The notes: generated by a model from the sequence alone, not told the origin. 64,000 nt of DNA from Kitasatospora sp. NBC_00315 (GCF_041435095.1 NZ_CP108025.1:1116001-1180000); one strand, 5' to 3'; shown: positions 9,354 to 19,018, counted from the first letter of the stretch. Numbers and translations: made by a program.

Positions 9354-11477
9354 ATGACATCCAGCGCACCCATCGCCGTGCTCGCCGACCTCGACGCGTA
9401 CGCGCGCGCCGTCGACACCGCCGTCGCCGCGGCCGCCGCCTACTACGCCGGCGGCGAGACCACGCTCGACGACGCCACGTACGACGCCCTGGTCAGGGGC
9501 ATCGAGGCCTACGAGGCGGGGCACCCCGGACAGGTGCTGGCGAACAGCCCCACCGGCAAGGTGGCGGGTGGCGCCGCGAGCGGCGACGTCGCGCACAGCG
9601 CACCGATGCTCAGCCTGGCGAACGTCTTCTCGGAGGCCGGTCTGACCGCCTGGGCAGCCGGCCTGGAGCGCCGGATCGGGCGGCCGGTCGCCGGCTGGCA
9701 CGTCAGCCCCAAGCTGGACGGCCTGGCGATCGCGGCCCGGTACCGCGAGGGCCGGCTCGTCCAGCTGGTCACCCGGGGTGACGGTGCCTCGGGCGAGGAC
9801 GTCTCGCACGCCATCGGGACGGTCGTGGGGCTGCCGGAGCGGCTCGGCCGCGACGAGACGGTGGAGATCCGGGGCGAGGTGCTGATGACCCACGCCCAGT
9901 TCGAGGACGCCAACGCGGCCCGGATCGCGCACGGCGGCGCGGCCTTCGCCAACGCGCGGGGCGCGGCGGCGGGCAGCCTGCGGGCACGCGAGCGCGGGTA
10001 CGCCGTCGAGCTGACCTGCTTCGCCTACGACGCCGTCCCGGTCGCGGGCAGCAGCGAGGAGATCCGGGCGGCGGACGGCCTCGGCCACGGCCGGCTGATG
10101 GCACTCCTGGCCGAACTCGGCGTACGGACCACGGCGGCCACCCCGGTGCCCGGTCGCGGGGCCGCCACCCTGGAGGAGGTGCGGGAGCGGGTGGCCGAGA
10201 TCGCCGGGCTGCGGGCCGGGCTGCCGTTCGGCATCGACGGGATCGTGATCCGCGCCGACAGCGCGGCCGACCGCGAGAGCGCCGGCGCGGGATCGCGTGC
10301 GCCGCGCTGGGCGGTGGCGTACAAGCTGCCCGCCACCGAGAAGATCACCCGGCTGCTCGGCGTCGAGTGGGCGGTCGGCCGCACGGGCGTCATCGCCCCG
10401 CGCGCCGTCCTGGAACCCGTCCTGGTCGACGGCTCCACCATCACCTACGCCACGCTCCACAACCCCGGCGACATCACCCGACGGGACCTTCGGATCGGCG
10501 ACCACGTGCTGGTCCACAAGGCCGGCGACGTCATCCCCCGGGTGGAAGCGCCCGTGCTGGGCCTGCGGACGGGCCGGGAGCAGCCGATCGCCTTCCCCGC
10601 CGTCTGCCCCGAGTGCGGCTCCGCGATCGACACCTCCGAGCAGCGCTGGCGGTGCGTGCGGGGGCGCGACTGCCGCCTGGTCGCCTCGCTCACGTACGCG
10701 GCGGGCCGCGACCAGCTCGACATCGAGGGTCTCGGCGGCAGCCGGGTGGTGCAGCTCGTCGAGGCGGGCCTGGTCACGGATCTCGCCGACGTCTTCACCC
10801 TGACGCGGGAGCAGCTGCTCACCCTGGAGCGGATGGGCGGGACCAGCTCGGACAAACTGCTCGCGGCGATCGGGGTCGCGAAGACGCGGCCGCTGTCGCG
10901 GGTGTTCTGCGCGCTCGGCGTCCGGGGCACCGGGCGATCGATGTCGCGCCGGATCGCCCGGGCGTTCGGGACGATGGACGCCGTCCGCGCGGCGGACGCC
11001 GAGACGCTTCGGATGGTGGACGGGATCGGCGCCGAGAAAGCCACCCTGGTGGTCGCCGAGCTCCTCGAACTCGCTCCGCTGATCGACAGGTTGGCGGCGG
11101 TCGGGGTCACCATGAGCGAACCCGGAGGGGCGGTCCCCGTCGGCAGCGCGCCCGCGCCGGCCACCGAGGGCGGCGGCCGGGAGGGAGCCGGTGACCCGGA
11201 CGGCGCCGACGGGCCGACGGCGGCCCTGCCGCTCACCGGGCTGACGGTGGTGGTCACGGGTGCCATGACCGGCCCACTGGAGGCGCTCAGCCGCAACGAG
11301 ATGAACGCGCTGATCGAACGGGCCGGCGGCCGGGCCTCCTCCGGCGTCTCGGCGCGGACCACGCTCCTGGTGGCGGGCGAGCGGGCCGGATCCAAGCGGG
11401 AGAAGGCCGAGCAGCTCGGTGTCAGGATCATCGACCCCGACGGCTTCGCGGAGCTTCTCGACGGGCTCCTCGGCTGA
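9354..11477 (+). CDS. NAD-dependent DNA ligase, LigA paralogue
   Basis: A 707-aa NAD+-dependent DNA ligase. Domains in order: an Ia/NMN-binding start ([18 protein letters not shown]), the nucleotidyl-transfer domain with the active-site lysine in SPKLDGLAI and downstream [11 protein letters not shown] and EIRGEVLM, the OB fold ([22 protein letters not shown]), a four-Cys zinc finger (CPECGS...CVRGRDC), HhH repeats and a C-terminal BRCT domain ([10 protein letters not shown]). All expected parts are present, so it is likely active. The divergence of the sequence suggests a second, non-housekeeping copy rather than the main replicative LigA; this is inference. The start could also be ATG 9345, and neither has a strong ribosome site. 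Confidence 0.85.
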   Translation: MTSSAPIAVLADLDAYARAVDTAVAAAAAYYAGGETTLDDATYDALVRGIEAYEAGHPGQVLANSPTGKVAGGAASGDVAHSAPMLSLANVFSEAGLTAWAAGLERRIGRPVAGWHVSPKLDGLAIAARYREGRLVQLVTRGDGASGEDVSHAIGTVVGLPERLGRDETVEIRGEVLMTHAQFEDANAARIAHGGAAFANARGAAAGSLRARERGYAVELTCFAYDAVPVAGSSEEIRAADGLGHGRLMALLAELGVRTTAATPVPGRGAATLEEVRERVAEIAGLRAGLPFGIDGIVIRADSAADRESAGAGSRAPRWAVAYKLPATEKITRLLGVEWAVGRTGVIAPRAVLEPVLVDGSTITYATLHNPGDITRRDLRIGDHVLVHKAGDVIPRVEAPVLGLRTGREQPIAFPAVCPECGSAIDTSEQRWRCVRGRDCRLVASLTYAAGRDQLDIEGLGGSRVVQLVEAGLVTDLADVFTLTREQLLTLERMGGTSSDKLLAAIGVAKTRPLSRVFCALGVRGTGRSMSRRIARAFGTMDAVRAADAETLRMVDGIGAEKATLVVAELLELAPLIDRLAAVGVTMSEPGGAVPVGSAPAPATEGGGREGAGDPDGADGPTAALPLTGLTVVVTGAMTGPLEALSRNEMNALIERAGGRASSGVSARTTLLVAGERAGSKREKAEQLGVRIIDPDGFAELLDGLLG

Positions 11478-11513
11478 GGACACCCCGCGGCGAGCGGGCC
11501 GGGCCGCCACCGT

Positions 11514-11561
11514 GTACGGGTGCGGGTACGGGTGCGGGTACGGGTACGGGTACGGGTACGG
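11514..11561. repeat. hexanucleotide tandem repeat (GTRCGG)n
   Basis: Eight consecutive hexamers, GTACGG or GTGCGG, lie between the ligase stop and the tRNA gene. They carry no gene-like signal. The perfect periodicity suggests slippage expansion and a locally variable length. Confidence 0.85.
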
Positions 11562-11584
11562 GCGAAGGAGAATCCTGGCCCGGG

Positions 11585-11591
11585 AAAAAAA
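11585..11591 (-). terminator. T7 tract after the tRNA gene
   Basis: Seven T residues on the minus strand immediately follow the encoded CCA end of the tRNA. In such GC-rich DNA a T run is rare and most simply marks the 3' end of the tRNA transcript. The GC-rich T arm and acceptor stem could serve as the preceding hairpin. Confidence 0.5.
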
Positions 11592-11664
11592 TGGAGCGCC
11601 GGGCCCGATTCGAACGGACTCTTCCTACTGAAAGTAGGACGTGCTCCACCAGCACCACCGACGC
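11592..11664 (-). tRNA. atypical tRNA, anticodon UUC (tRNA-Glu-like), CCA encoded
   Basis: A complete cloverleaf folds by hand. The 7-bp acceptor stem pairs GCGTCGG with CCGGCGC (one G-U). The D arm is GTGC/GCAC with a 7-nt loop and the 5-bp anticodon stem is TCCTA/TAGGA. The loop CTTTCAG gives anticodon UUC, with U33 and A37 normal. The T arm is GTCCG/CGGGC with the standard TTCGAAT loop, then discriminator U and CCA. Oddities: 70 nt without CCA, a variable loop of only 3 nt, a U where A14 is normal, and a U discriminator. The D-stem 3' strand GCAC followed by G resembles tRNA-Glu. It could be a functional extra glutamate tRNA, a specialised one or a decaying copy. Confidence 0.6.
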
Positions 11665-11791
11665 CTGACGAAAGATCACTCTCTCGACGGGAGGAACATT
11701 ACCAGCTCGGCCGGGGTGCTCGACGCGACCGGGCCGACCCGCCCGGCTGCCCGGCTGCCGGGCAGCCGGGCGGGTCGGGCGGGTCGGGCAG

Positions 11792-13291
11792 TCAGGACAG
11801 CCGACGCAGGGCCCGGCCGAGGACGGCCAGGCCCTCGGTGATGTCGGTGGGAGTGCTCGCCGCGTAACCGAGGACCAGCCCCGGTGGACCGGGCCGCTGG
11901 CGGTGCCAGGACAGCGGTTGCACGCGGACGCCGCACACCAGGGCCGCGGCGGCGAGGTCGGTGTCGGCGAAGGCGGCGTCGAAGGTGATCGTCAGGTGCA
12001 GGCCGGCCGCGGCACCGTGCACCACCGCGCCGGGGAGGTGGTCGGCGATCGCCCGGACCATGGCGTCCCGTCGGCGCCGGTGGCGCGTGCGCAACAGGCG
12101 CAACTGACGCTCCAGCGCGCCCGAGCGCATCAACCGGGCCAGTACCTGCTGGGGCAGCGCGGCGTTGCCCAGGTCAGCGAACCGCTTCGCGGCGATCAGG
12201 GCCTCCCGGTGCCTCGGCGGTGCGACCACCCAACCGATCCGCAGGGCGGGGGCGAGGAGCTTGGAGACGCTCCCGGCATGGCAGACGTGCTCCGGGAGGA
12301 TCGAGCGCAGGGCGGGCACCGGAGGCCGGTCGTAGCGGTGCTCGGCGTCGTAGTCGTCCTCGATGATCAGTCCGCCGCTGCCGGTGGCCCAGGCCATCAG
12401 CTCCCGGCGCCGTGCTCCGCTGAGCACCACCCCGGTGGGGAACTGGTGGGCGGGTGTCAGCAGCACCGCCGGAGCGCCGGTGTCGGCCAGCGCGTCGACC
12501 CTGACGCCCTGGTCGTCGACCGGGACGGGCGGGGTGGCCAGGCCCTGGTGGCGCAGGTGCTGACGGGCCCCGAGCGCTCCCGGGTCCTCCACGGCCACCG
12601 CGGCGATCCCGTCGTCCCGCAGCACCCGGCCGAGCAGGCCGAAGGTCTGGGCGGTGCCGGCGACGACGAGCACCTCGGCCGGGTCGACCCGGATCGCGCG
12701 GTTGCGGGCGAGCCACTCGGCGAGCGCCCCCCGCAGCTCCGGTGTCCCCCGGGGGTCGCCGTATCCGAGGCCGGCGGCCGGGAGGTCCGCGAGGACCGCG
12801 CGTTCGGCCCGCAGCCACGCCGAACGCGGGAAGGCCGCGAGATCCGGCGCACCCGGCCAGAGGTCGATCCGGGCGGGCACCGCCCGGACGGCGTCGAACA
12901 CGTCGTCGCCGGGCGGCGACCCGAACAGGGCGGCGGACGTCGGCGCAGCGACCGGCCCCGACGGCGAGGAGCCCGGGGGCGCGGCCGGCGGGAGCGGCGC
13001 GGCGACCACCACCGTTCCGTTGCGCCCGCGTCCGGCGGCGTGGCCGTCCTCGATCAGCCGCTGGTACGCGTCGGTGACGACCCCGCGCGACACCCGCAGT
13101 TCGGCCGCGAGCACCCGCCCCGCGGGCAGCCGGCTCCCCACCGGGAGACGGCGGTCGGCGATCGCCTGCCGGAGCTGCCGGGCCAGCCACTCGGAGCGCC
13201 CGCCGGCCGGCGCCTCCTCGATCCTCAACTGCAGGAAGTCGGAGCCGTGGCTTTTGGACCGGTCGGCGGAGGGCGGATTGGACCTGTTCAT
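11792..13291 (-). CDS. MocR/PdxR-type GntR regulator with aminotransferase domain
   Basis: A 499-aa chimera. The N-terminal GntR winged helix (LARQLRQAIADRRLPVGSRLPAGRVLAAELRVSRGVVTDAYQ region, about residues 33-75) is joined by an Ala/Pro-rich linker to a fold-type I aminotransferase-like domain with GYGDPRGTPELR, the EDDYDAEHRYDR motif and a PLP lysine in GSVSKLLAPALRIGW. Such proteins bind PLP and usually control vitamin B6 or amino-acid-related genes. The start at 13291 (MNRSNPP) lies only 28 bp from the divergent methyltransferase start, so promoters for both must overlap the coding ends. The methyltransferase is the likely target. Stop 13 codons before ATG 13327 was not needed. Confidence 0.88.
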   Translation of the reverse strand: MNRSNPPSADRSKSHGSDFLQLRIEEAPAGGRSEWLARQLRQAIADRRLPVGSRLPAGRVLAAELRVSRGVVTDAYQRLIEDGHAAGRGRNGTVVVAAPLPPAAPPGSSPSGPVAAPTSAALFGSPPGDDVFDAVRAVPARIDLWPGAPDLAAFPRSAWLRAERAVLADLPAAGLGYGDPRGTPELRGALAEWLARNRAIRVDPAEVLVVAGTAQTFGLLGRVLRDDGIAAVAVEDPGALGARQHLRHQGLATPPVPVDDQGVRVDALADTGAPAVLLTPAHQFPTGVVLSGARRRELMAWATGSGGLIIEDDYDAEHRYDRPPVPALRSILPEHVCHAGSVSKLLAPALRIGWVVAPPRHREALIAAKRFADLGNAALPQQVLARLMRSGALERQLRLLRTRHRRRRDAMVRAIADHLPGAVVHGAAAGLHLTITFDAAFADTDLAAAALVCGVRVQPLSWHRQRPGPPGLVLGYAASTPTDITEGLAVLGRALRRLS

Positions 13292-13319
13292 CCGGCCATG
13301 GTGGCAGCAGGGTGGAGGC

Positions 13320-14249
13320 ATGGACACAGCGACCGCAACTCCCGGAGCAGGAACGACGACCGGCTACGTGCACGGGTACTCGCAGCTTGAGGCGACCCGG
13401 CTCGGCGACCAGGCGGACACGCTGGCGGCGGTGCTGCACGAGGGCGTCCGCTATCCCGCCGGCAGCCGGGTGCTGGAGATCGGCTGCGGGGTGGGCGCCC
13501 AGACGGTGCATCTGGCCCTGGGCAGCCCGGGCGCGCGCATCGTCGCGGTCGACCGCTCCGAGGAGTCCCTCGCACAGGCCCGCGGTCGGGTCGCGGCGTC
13601 GGCGCCGACGGCGGACGTCCGGTGGCTGCGGGCCGACGTGTTCGATCTCCCCTTCGACCGGGCGGAGTTCGACCATGTGTTCGTCTGCTTCGTGCTGGAG
13701 CACCTGTCGGATCCGGAGCGGGCGCTGAGCGAACTCCGGCGTGTGCTGCGGCCTGGCGGCACCGTCACCGTGATCGAGGGGGACCACGGGTCGGCCTTCT
13801 TCCACCCCGCCGGCGCGTACGCCGCCGCGGTGATCCACTGCCAGGTCCGCCTGCAGGCGGCCGCGGGCGGGAACGCGCTGATCGGCCGCCAACTGCTGCC
13901 GCTGCTGGCCGCCGCCGGGTACGCGGACCCCGTGGTCCGCCCGTGCACCGTGTCCACCGACCGGACCAGGGCGGCCTTGGTCGACGGCTTCACCCGGGAC
14001 ACCTTCGTCGCCATGGTGGCCTCGGTCCGGGCCGAGGCGCTGGCGGCCGGTCTGAGCACCGCCGCCGACTGGGACCGGGGTATCGCGGAGCTTCGCCGCA
14101 CGACGGAGGGGGACGGGACCTTCCACTACACGTTCTTCAAGGCCGTCGCCATGAACCCGCCCGGGGTGTCCGCGCCGGTGGCCGTTGACCCCCACGGCCC
14201 GGACCGCGACCACGACTCCGAGACGACTCCGACCGCACCGGGCCCGTGA
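13320..14249 (+). CDS. class I SAM-dependent methyltransferase
   Basis: A 309-aa methyltransferase. The SAM-binding motif I is VLEIGCGVGAQTVHLA, motif II/III contains IVAVDRSEESLAQAR, and FVCFVLEHLSDPERALSELRRVLRPGG is the post-motif region. It resembles the UbiE/Methyltransf_25 group. The substrate is unknown; a C-terminal extension of about 40 polar residues is not part of the fold. ATG 13320 has GGTGGAGG at 13311-13318, rather close to the start. It is divergent from the MocR regulator with 28 bp between the starts, which points to co-regulation. Confidence 0.85.
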   Translation: MDTATATPGAGTTTGYVHGYSQLEATRLGDQADTLAAVLHEGVRYPAGSRVLEIGCGVGAQTVHLALGSPGARIVAVDRSEESLAQARGRVAASAPTADVRWLRADVFDLPFDRAEFDHVFVCFVLEHLSDPERALSELRRVLRPGGTVTVIEGDHGSAFFHPAGAYAAAVIHCQVRLQAAAGGNALIGRQLLPLLAAAGYADPVVRPCTVSTDRTRAALVDGFTRDTFVAMVASVRAEALAAGLSTAADWDRGIAELRRTTEGDGTFHYTFFKAVAMNPPGVSAPVAVDPHGPDRDHDSETTPTAPGP

Positions 14250-14340
14250 GGCGGCTCGGCGGGTCGGCACGGTCGGACCGGCGAGGGGCTGGGCGGCGAG
14301 GCGGCGGCCAGGCGCAGGGGCGGGGGCGGGGGCGGCCAGG

Positions 14341-15942
14341 TCAGTGCCGCCCGGACACCACGTCCGCCGCCCGGGCGATCGGTGAGGTGTCGGCCCGCCC
14401 GCCGCTCTCCTGCCGGTCCGCGGCGTGGTACGCGGCGTACATCCCGTGCACACCGATCCACCGCAGCGGTTCGGGCTCCCAGCGGCGGACCGCGTGCCCC
14501 ACCCACGGCAGCGCGGTCAGCTCCGAGGCGTCGGCGCCGTCCGCGCGGAGCACCAGGTCGCGCAGCGTACGGGCGGCCAGGTTGGTGGTGGTCACACCGC
14601 TGCCGACGTATCCGCCGGCCCAGCCGAGCCCCGAGGCCGGGTCGAGTTCCACCGTCGAGCACCAGTCGCGCGGCACGCCCAGCACACCCGACCAGGCGTG
14701 TGCCAACCCGCCGCGCGGCCCGACGTACGCGCCGGCGGCCGGGAAGAACCGCAGCAGGATCTCCCGCAACTGGTCGACGGTCCGCTGCCGGGTCGCCCCG
14801 TCGTGGTCGACCCTGGAGCCGAACCGGTAGGGGACGCCGCGCCCACCGAGCGCGATCCGGTCGTCGGCGGTGCGCTGGGCGTACATGTAGGCGTGGGCCA
14901 TGTCGCCCAGTGTCTCGCGGCCCGCCCAGCCCGCCTCGGCCCAGAAGGCGGGCGGCAGCGGCTCGGTGACGATCATCGAGGAGTTCATCGGCAGCCAGGT
15001 CCGCCGCTCCCCGCGCAGCCCCGCCGTGAAGCCCTCGGTCGCGCGCAGGACGAAACGGGCCGAGACGGCGCCGTACGGGGTGAGCGCCCGGGCCCGGCCG
15101 CCGCGGCCCGTTCCGGAGCCGGAGCCGGCCGGCATGATCGCGGTCACCGGCGTGTCCTCGTGGATCACCACGCCCAGCGCCTCGCACACCCGGGCCAGAC
15201 CCCGCATCAGCTTGGCCGGCTGGATCCGCGCGCCGTGCGGGCTCCAGCTGCCGCCCAGCGTGCCCGCCACGCCGATCCGCGCGGTCGACTCGGCCGCTCC
15301 GAGGAGTTCCTGCTCGTCCTGGCCGAACGCGTGCTCCTCCTCGACGAAGGCCCTGAGCCGGGCCAGCTGCGCCGGGTTGCGGGCCACCTCCAGGACGCCG
15401 CCCTTGACGATGTCGGCCTCGATGCCCTCGGACCCGGCCACCCGGATCACCTCGTCCACCGCCGCGTTCATCGCCTGCTGGAGCCCGACCGCCGCCTCCC
15501 GTCCGTACCGGCGGGCGAAGACGCCGCGCCCCGCGAAGCCGCTGTACAGCCAGCCGCCGTTGCGCCCGGAGGCTCCGTAGCCGCAGAAGCGGCGCTCCAG
15601 CACCGTCACCCGGAGGCCGGGGTCGGCCCGCTTCAGGTAGTAGGCCGTCCACAGTCCCGTGAAGCCGCCGCCGACGATGCACACATCGGCCTCGGCCGGG
15701 CCGTCCAGCGCCGGGCGGGGCTCCGGCAGGCCGATCGCGGAGTACCAGAACGAGACGCCGCCGTTGACCGTCCCGGCCGCGCCGGACGTGGCCGGTGCCG
15801 ATCCGCCGCCCGGCGCGGGACTCCCGTCGGCGGCGGTGCCACCCGGTGCGGCGGCGGTGGCCTGCGCGGCGGTGGCGGAGGTGGCGGAGGTGCCCACGGG
15901 GAGCCTGCTTTCCGGACGGGCCGGCGCGGGGACGCCGGACAT
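14341..15942 (-). CDS. FAD-dependent oxidoreductase (DAO family)
   Basis: A 533-aa flavoprotein of the D-amino acid oxidase/PuuB group, which oxidise C-N bonds of amines or amino acids. An Ala/Gly/Pro-rich leader of about 60 residues is followed by FWYSAIGLPEPRPALDGPAEADVCIVGGGFTGLWTAYYL, holding the GxGxxG Rossmann motif, and then GASGRNGGW and a late GGYVGSGVTTTNLAARTL FAD-site element. The start was placed at ATG 15942 with GCGAGG just upstream. The leader is so low in complexity that a later start is possible. It converges on the methyltransferase gene. The amine substrate is not deducible. Confidence 0.85.
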   Translation of the reverse strand: MSGVPAPARPESRLPVGTSATSATAAQATAAAPGGTAADGSPAPGGGSAPATSGAAGTVNGGVSFWYSAIGLPEPRPALDGPAEADVCIVGGGFTGLWTAYYLKRADPGLRVTVLERRFCGYGASGRNGGWLYSGFAGRGVFARRYGREAAVGLQQAMNAAVDEVIRVAGSEGIEADIVKGGVLEVARNPAQLARLRAFVEEEHAFGQDEQELLGAAESTARIGVAGTLGGSWSPHGARIQPAKLMRGLARVCEALGVVIHEDTPVTAIMPAGSGSGTGRGGRARALTPYGAVSARFVLRATEGFTAGLRGERRTWLPMNSSMIVTEPLPPAFWAEAGWAGRETLGDMAHAYMYAQRTADDRIALGGRGVPYRFGSRVDHDGATRQRTVDQLREILLRFFPAAGAYVGPRGGLAHAWSGVLGVPRDWCSTVELDPASGLGWAGGYVGSGVTTTNLAARTLRDLVLRADGADASELTALPWVGHAVRRWEPEPLRWIGVHGMYAAYHAADRQESGGRADTSPIARAADVVSGRH

Positions 15943-16229
15943 GCCTCGCACGCTATGCACGAGCCTACGCCCGGACAACAGACACCCTGCCAGGGTGAGG
16001 GCCGCCCGCACGACAGATCGTCGGGTGCCGGGCCCGACCGCGGCCGTCCCCGGCGGTCGCCGGTGGCCCTGCTCACAGTCCCGCGAGACGCCCCGGCCGC
16101 CGGGTGCCGGGTGCGTAGGGTGGTTCGGGTGGATGCCCCGGAGCTGGACCGACCGCGCGGCGGCGCGGCGGACGTCGTGGACGATGCCCGCCCGCCCGTG
16201 CCGCCCGGCGCGCCGTCCGGGGCCGGGCG

Positions 16230-17792
16230 GTGAGCGCGGAGCGCGGCCCGACGGCCGGCGAACTGATCGGCCTGCTGGCCGATCCCGACACCTTCACCTG
16301 CTGGGACGAGCCGCCCGCCGGCTCCGCCGCGGACACCGACTACCGGGCGTCGCTGGCCCGGGCCCGGGAGCGCACCGGCCTGGACGAGGCGGTCACCACC
16401 GGCGCCGTCCGGCTGGCCGGGCGGCCGGTGGCCGTGGTGGCGTCCGAGTTCGGGTTCCTGGGCGGCTCGATCGGCGTGGACACCGCCGAGCGGATCACCC
16501 GGGCCGTGGAGCGGGCCACCGCCGAGCGGCTGCCCCTGCTCGCCCTGCCCGTCTCGGGCGGTACCCGGATGCAGGAGGGTTCGGCGGCGTTCCTGTGCAT
16601 GCTCAGGATCACCGCGGCCGTCCAGGCCCACCGGGCGGCCGGGCTTCCCTACCTCACCTATCTCCGCAATCCGACGATGGGTGGCGTCTTCGCCTCCTGG
16701 GGCACGCTCGGGCACCTGGTGCTCGCCGAGCCCGGCGCCCGGCTCGGGTTCCTCGGCCCCCGGGTGTACGAGGAACTGCGCGGCGTGCGGCTCCCCGCCG
16801 ACGTGCAGCTCGCCGAGACGCTCGCGCACCAGGGGCTGGTGGATGCCGTGGTCGCGCCGTCCGCGCTGCGCGAGGTGTTCCGCCGGACGCTGGCCGTGCT
16901 GTGCGACGGACCCGCCCCGACGGCCGGAGCCGGGGCGCAGGCGCCCGGAACCGGCTCCCCGGCGCCCGGTCCGCACTCCCCTGCCCGGTCCGTCGGACCG
17001 AGCGGGCCGCCGGACGCCTGGGAGTCGGTGCGCCGCACCCGGCGCCCGGAGCGTCCCGGTACCCGTGAGCTGCTCGGCCGCGCGGCAGAGGAGCTGGTCC
17101 TGCTGGACGCTCCCGGCGGCGCCGACGGCGCACTGGTCCGGGCCCTCGCGAGGTTCCACGGCCGGCCCGCCGTCGTGGTGGGCCAGCAACGCCGGGGCCA
17201 GGGCCCGGAGCGGCCGTTCACCGCCGCCGACCTGCGCGCCGTGCGGCGCACCGCGCACCTGGCCGAGCAGCTCGGCCTGCCCCTGGTCACGGTGGTGGAC
17301 ACGGCCGGCGCCGAGCTCTCCGCTCAGGCCGAACTCGACGGCGTGGCAGTGGAGATCGCGTACTGCCTCACCACCCTGCTCGCCCTGCGCACTCCGGTGC
17401 TGGCCGTTCTGCTCGGCCAGGGCTCCGGCGGCGGAGCGCTCGCCCTGCTGCCCGCCGACCGGGTCGTCGCGGCCGAACACGCCTGGCTCGCGCCCCTGCC
17501 GCCCGAAGGGGCCTCCGCCATCGTCCACCGCGACGGCGGGCACGCGGCCGAACTGGCCCGCGCCCAGGGCATCGGAGCCCACGACCTCGCCGCGGTCGGC
17601 CTGGTCGACCGGATCGTGCCCGAGCGGCCGGACGCGGCCGACGAACCGGAGAGCTTCTGCGACCGCCTCGGCCGGGCGATGGGCACCGCCCTGGCCGACC
17701 TGACCGCGCGCTCCGAGGCCGACCGAACCACCGACCGCCGCCGCCGGCACCGCCGGCTCGGGGACACCCTCGGGGACGCCCTCGAACGCTGA
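16230..17792 (+). CDS. fused acyl-CoA carboxylase carboxyltransferase (AccD-AccA-like)
   Basis: A 520-aa carboxyltransferase with both halves in one chain. The beta-like half (residues 1-230) has SEFGFLGGSIGVDTAERI, LPVSGGTRMQEG and TYLRNPTMGGVFASWG. It lacks the zinc ribbon of E. coli AccD. After a Pro/Ala/Gly linker the alpha-like half has RPAVVVGQQRRGQ, LPLVTVVDTAGAELS and GQGSGGGALALLPADRV. This half would move the carboxyl group from carboxybiotin to an acyl-CoA. No biotin carboxylase or BCCP gene lies nearby, so partners must be encoded elsewhere. GTG 16230 was chosen as the first start of the conserved frame. A -10-like TAGGGT at about 16115 may be the promoter. Confidence 0.85.
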   Translation: MSAERGPTAGELIGLLADPDTFTCWDEPPAGSAADTDYRASLARARERTGLDEAVTTGAVRLAGRPVAVVASEFGFLGGSIGVDTAERITRAVERATAERLPLLALPVSGGTRMQEGSAAFLCMLRITAAVQAHRAAGLPYLTYLRNPTMGGVFASWGTLGHLVLAEPGARLGFLGPRVYEELRGVRLPADVQLAETLAHQGLVDAVVAPSALREVFRRTLAVLCDGPAPTAGAGAQAPGTGSPAPGPHSPARSVGPSGPPDAWESVRRTRRPERPGTRELLGRAAEELVLLDAPGGADGALVRALARFHGRPAVVVGQQRRGQGPERPFTAADLRAVRRTAHLAEQLGLPLVTVVDTAGAELSAQAELDGVAVEIAYCLTTLLALRTPVLAVLLGQGSGGGALALLPADRVVAAEHAWLAPLPPEGASAIVHRDGGHAAELARAQGIGAHDLAAVGLVDRIVPERPDAADEPESFCDRLGRAMGTALADLTARSEADRTTDRRRRHRRLGDTLGDALER

Positions 17793-17865
17793 GCGGCGCC
17801 GCCTCCCGACGGCCGGGCTCGCGGACCCGCGAGCCCGCGGACCCGGAGGCCGCAGGAGGGCGCGC

Positions 17866-17896
17866 GGGCCGGGCGGCTCAGCGCGCCGCCCGGCCC
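17866..17896. terminator. bidirectional intrinsic terminator
   Basis: Perfect 12-bp inverted repeat GGGCCGGGCGGC / GCCGCCCGGCCC with a 7-nt loop, lying between the convergent carboxyltransferase and aldo/keto reductase genes. It should end both transcripts. Confidence 0.75.
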
Positions 17897-17903
17897 CGCC
17901 CGA

Positions 17904-18887
17904 TCACCAGCGCCCGTGCACTCCCGGGCGGATCCGCCGGTCGTAGAGATCCCGGACGGCGTCGAGCGTCTCGGCCGGGAGCGGGGGCAGCGCGGCGGCG
18001 GCCGCGTTCGCCCGCGCCTGATCGGCGTTGCGGGCACCGGGGATGACGGTGCTGACCCCCGGCTGCTGGACGATCCAGCGCAGCGCGGTCTGGGCGGGCG
18101 TCGCGCCCGCCGGGGCCAGGGCCGCGAACTCGACGGCCGCCTCGACACCGGTGGCGAAGTCGACGCCCGAGAAGGTCTCGCCCTGGTCGAAGGCGGAGCC
18201 GTCACGGTTGTAGGTGCGGTGGTCCGATGCGGGGAAGACGGTGTCGCGGGTGTAGCGGCCGGAGAGCAGGCCGGAGGCGAGCGGGACACGGGCGATGACC
18301 CCGACGCCGGCCGCGGCGGCGGCCGGCAGCACCTCGTCCAGCGGCTTGAGCCGGAACGGGTTCAGGATGATCTGCACAGTGGCCACGCCGGGGCGCGCGA
18401 TCGCGGTCAGCGCCTCGGCGCAGGTCTCCACGCTGACGCCGTAGGCGGCGATCCGCTGCTCCACCACCAGGGTGTCGAGGGCGTCGTGGACCGCGTCGGC
18501 GCTGTACACGGCGGTGGGCGGGCAGTGCAGCTGGACCAGGTCGAGCCGGTCCACGCCCAGGTTGGCCCGGGACCGGTCCGTCCAGGCCCGGAAGTTGTCC
18601 AGGGTGTAGTTCTCCGGGAGCTGGGCCTCCCGGCGGCCCATCTTGGTGGCCACCGTGACCGGCGCGCCCGGGTTGGCCCGCAGGTAGCGGCCGATCAGCT
18701 GCTCACTACGGCCGTCGCCGTAGACGTCCGCCGTGTCGAAGAGGGTGACCCCCGCCCCGACGGCGGCGTCCAGAACGGCCAGGGCGTCCGCCTCGCGGAC
18801 GTCACCCCAGTCCGCGCCGAGCTGCCAGGTGCCGAGGCCGATCACCGAGGCCTTGCGGCCCGTCCTGCCGAGTACGCGTTCTTCCAT
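17904..18887 (-). CDS. aldo/keto reductase
   Basis: A 327-aa (beta/alpha)8 NADPH-dependent oxidoreductase. The catalytic tetrad is visible as Asp and Tyr in [13 protein letters not shown], Lys in VATKMG and His in LVQLHCPP; cofactor-binding [10 protein letters not shown] is near the end. The promoter at 19020-19048 carries the same operator as the arabinose genes, in the same position relative to -35 and -10, so this reductase is probably induced with them and may act on a sugar or sugar acid. That substrate link is inference from shared regulation; AKR sequences alone do not show substrate. Confidence 0.9.
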   Translation of the reverse strand: MEERVLGRTGRKASVIGLGTWQLGADWGDVREADALAVLDAAVGAGVTLFDTADVYGDGRSEQLIGRYLRANPGAPVTVATKMGRREAQLPENYTLDNFRAWTDRSRANLGVDRLDLVQLHCPPTAVYSADAVHDALDTLVVEQRIAAYGVSVETCAEALTAIARPGVATVQIILNPFRLKPLDEVLPAAAAAGVGVIARVPLASGLLSGRYTRDTVFPASDHRTYNRDGSAFDQGETFSGVDFATGVEAAVEFAALAPAGATPAQTALRWIVQQPGVSTVIPGARNADQARANAAAAALPPLPAETLDAVRDLYDRRIRPGVHGRW

Positions 18888-19018
18888 GCCCCGAGCCTCT
18901 CATCCCCGGCCACCGGCCGCGGTGCGCGAGGTACGCGTGTCCGTGGCCGCGGTGCGCGAGGCGTGCGTGTCCGTCGGTACGCGGGCCCGGCAGGGCGCCG
19001 GCCGCACCTGTACGGGCA

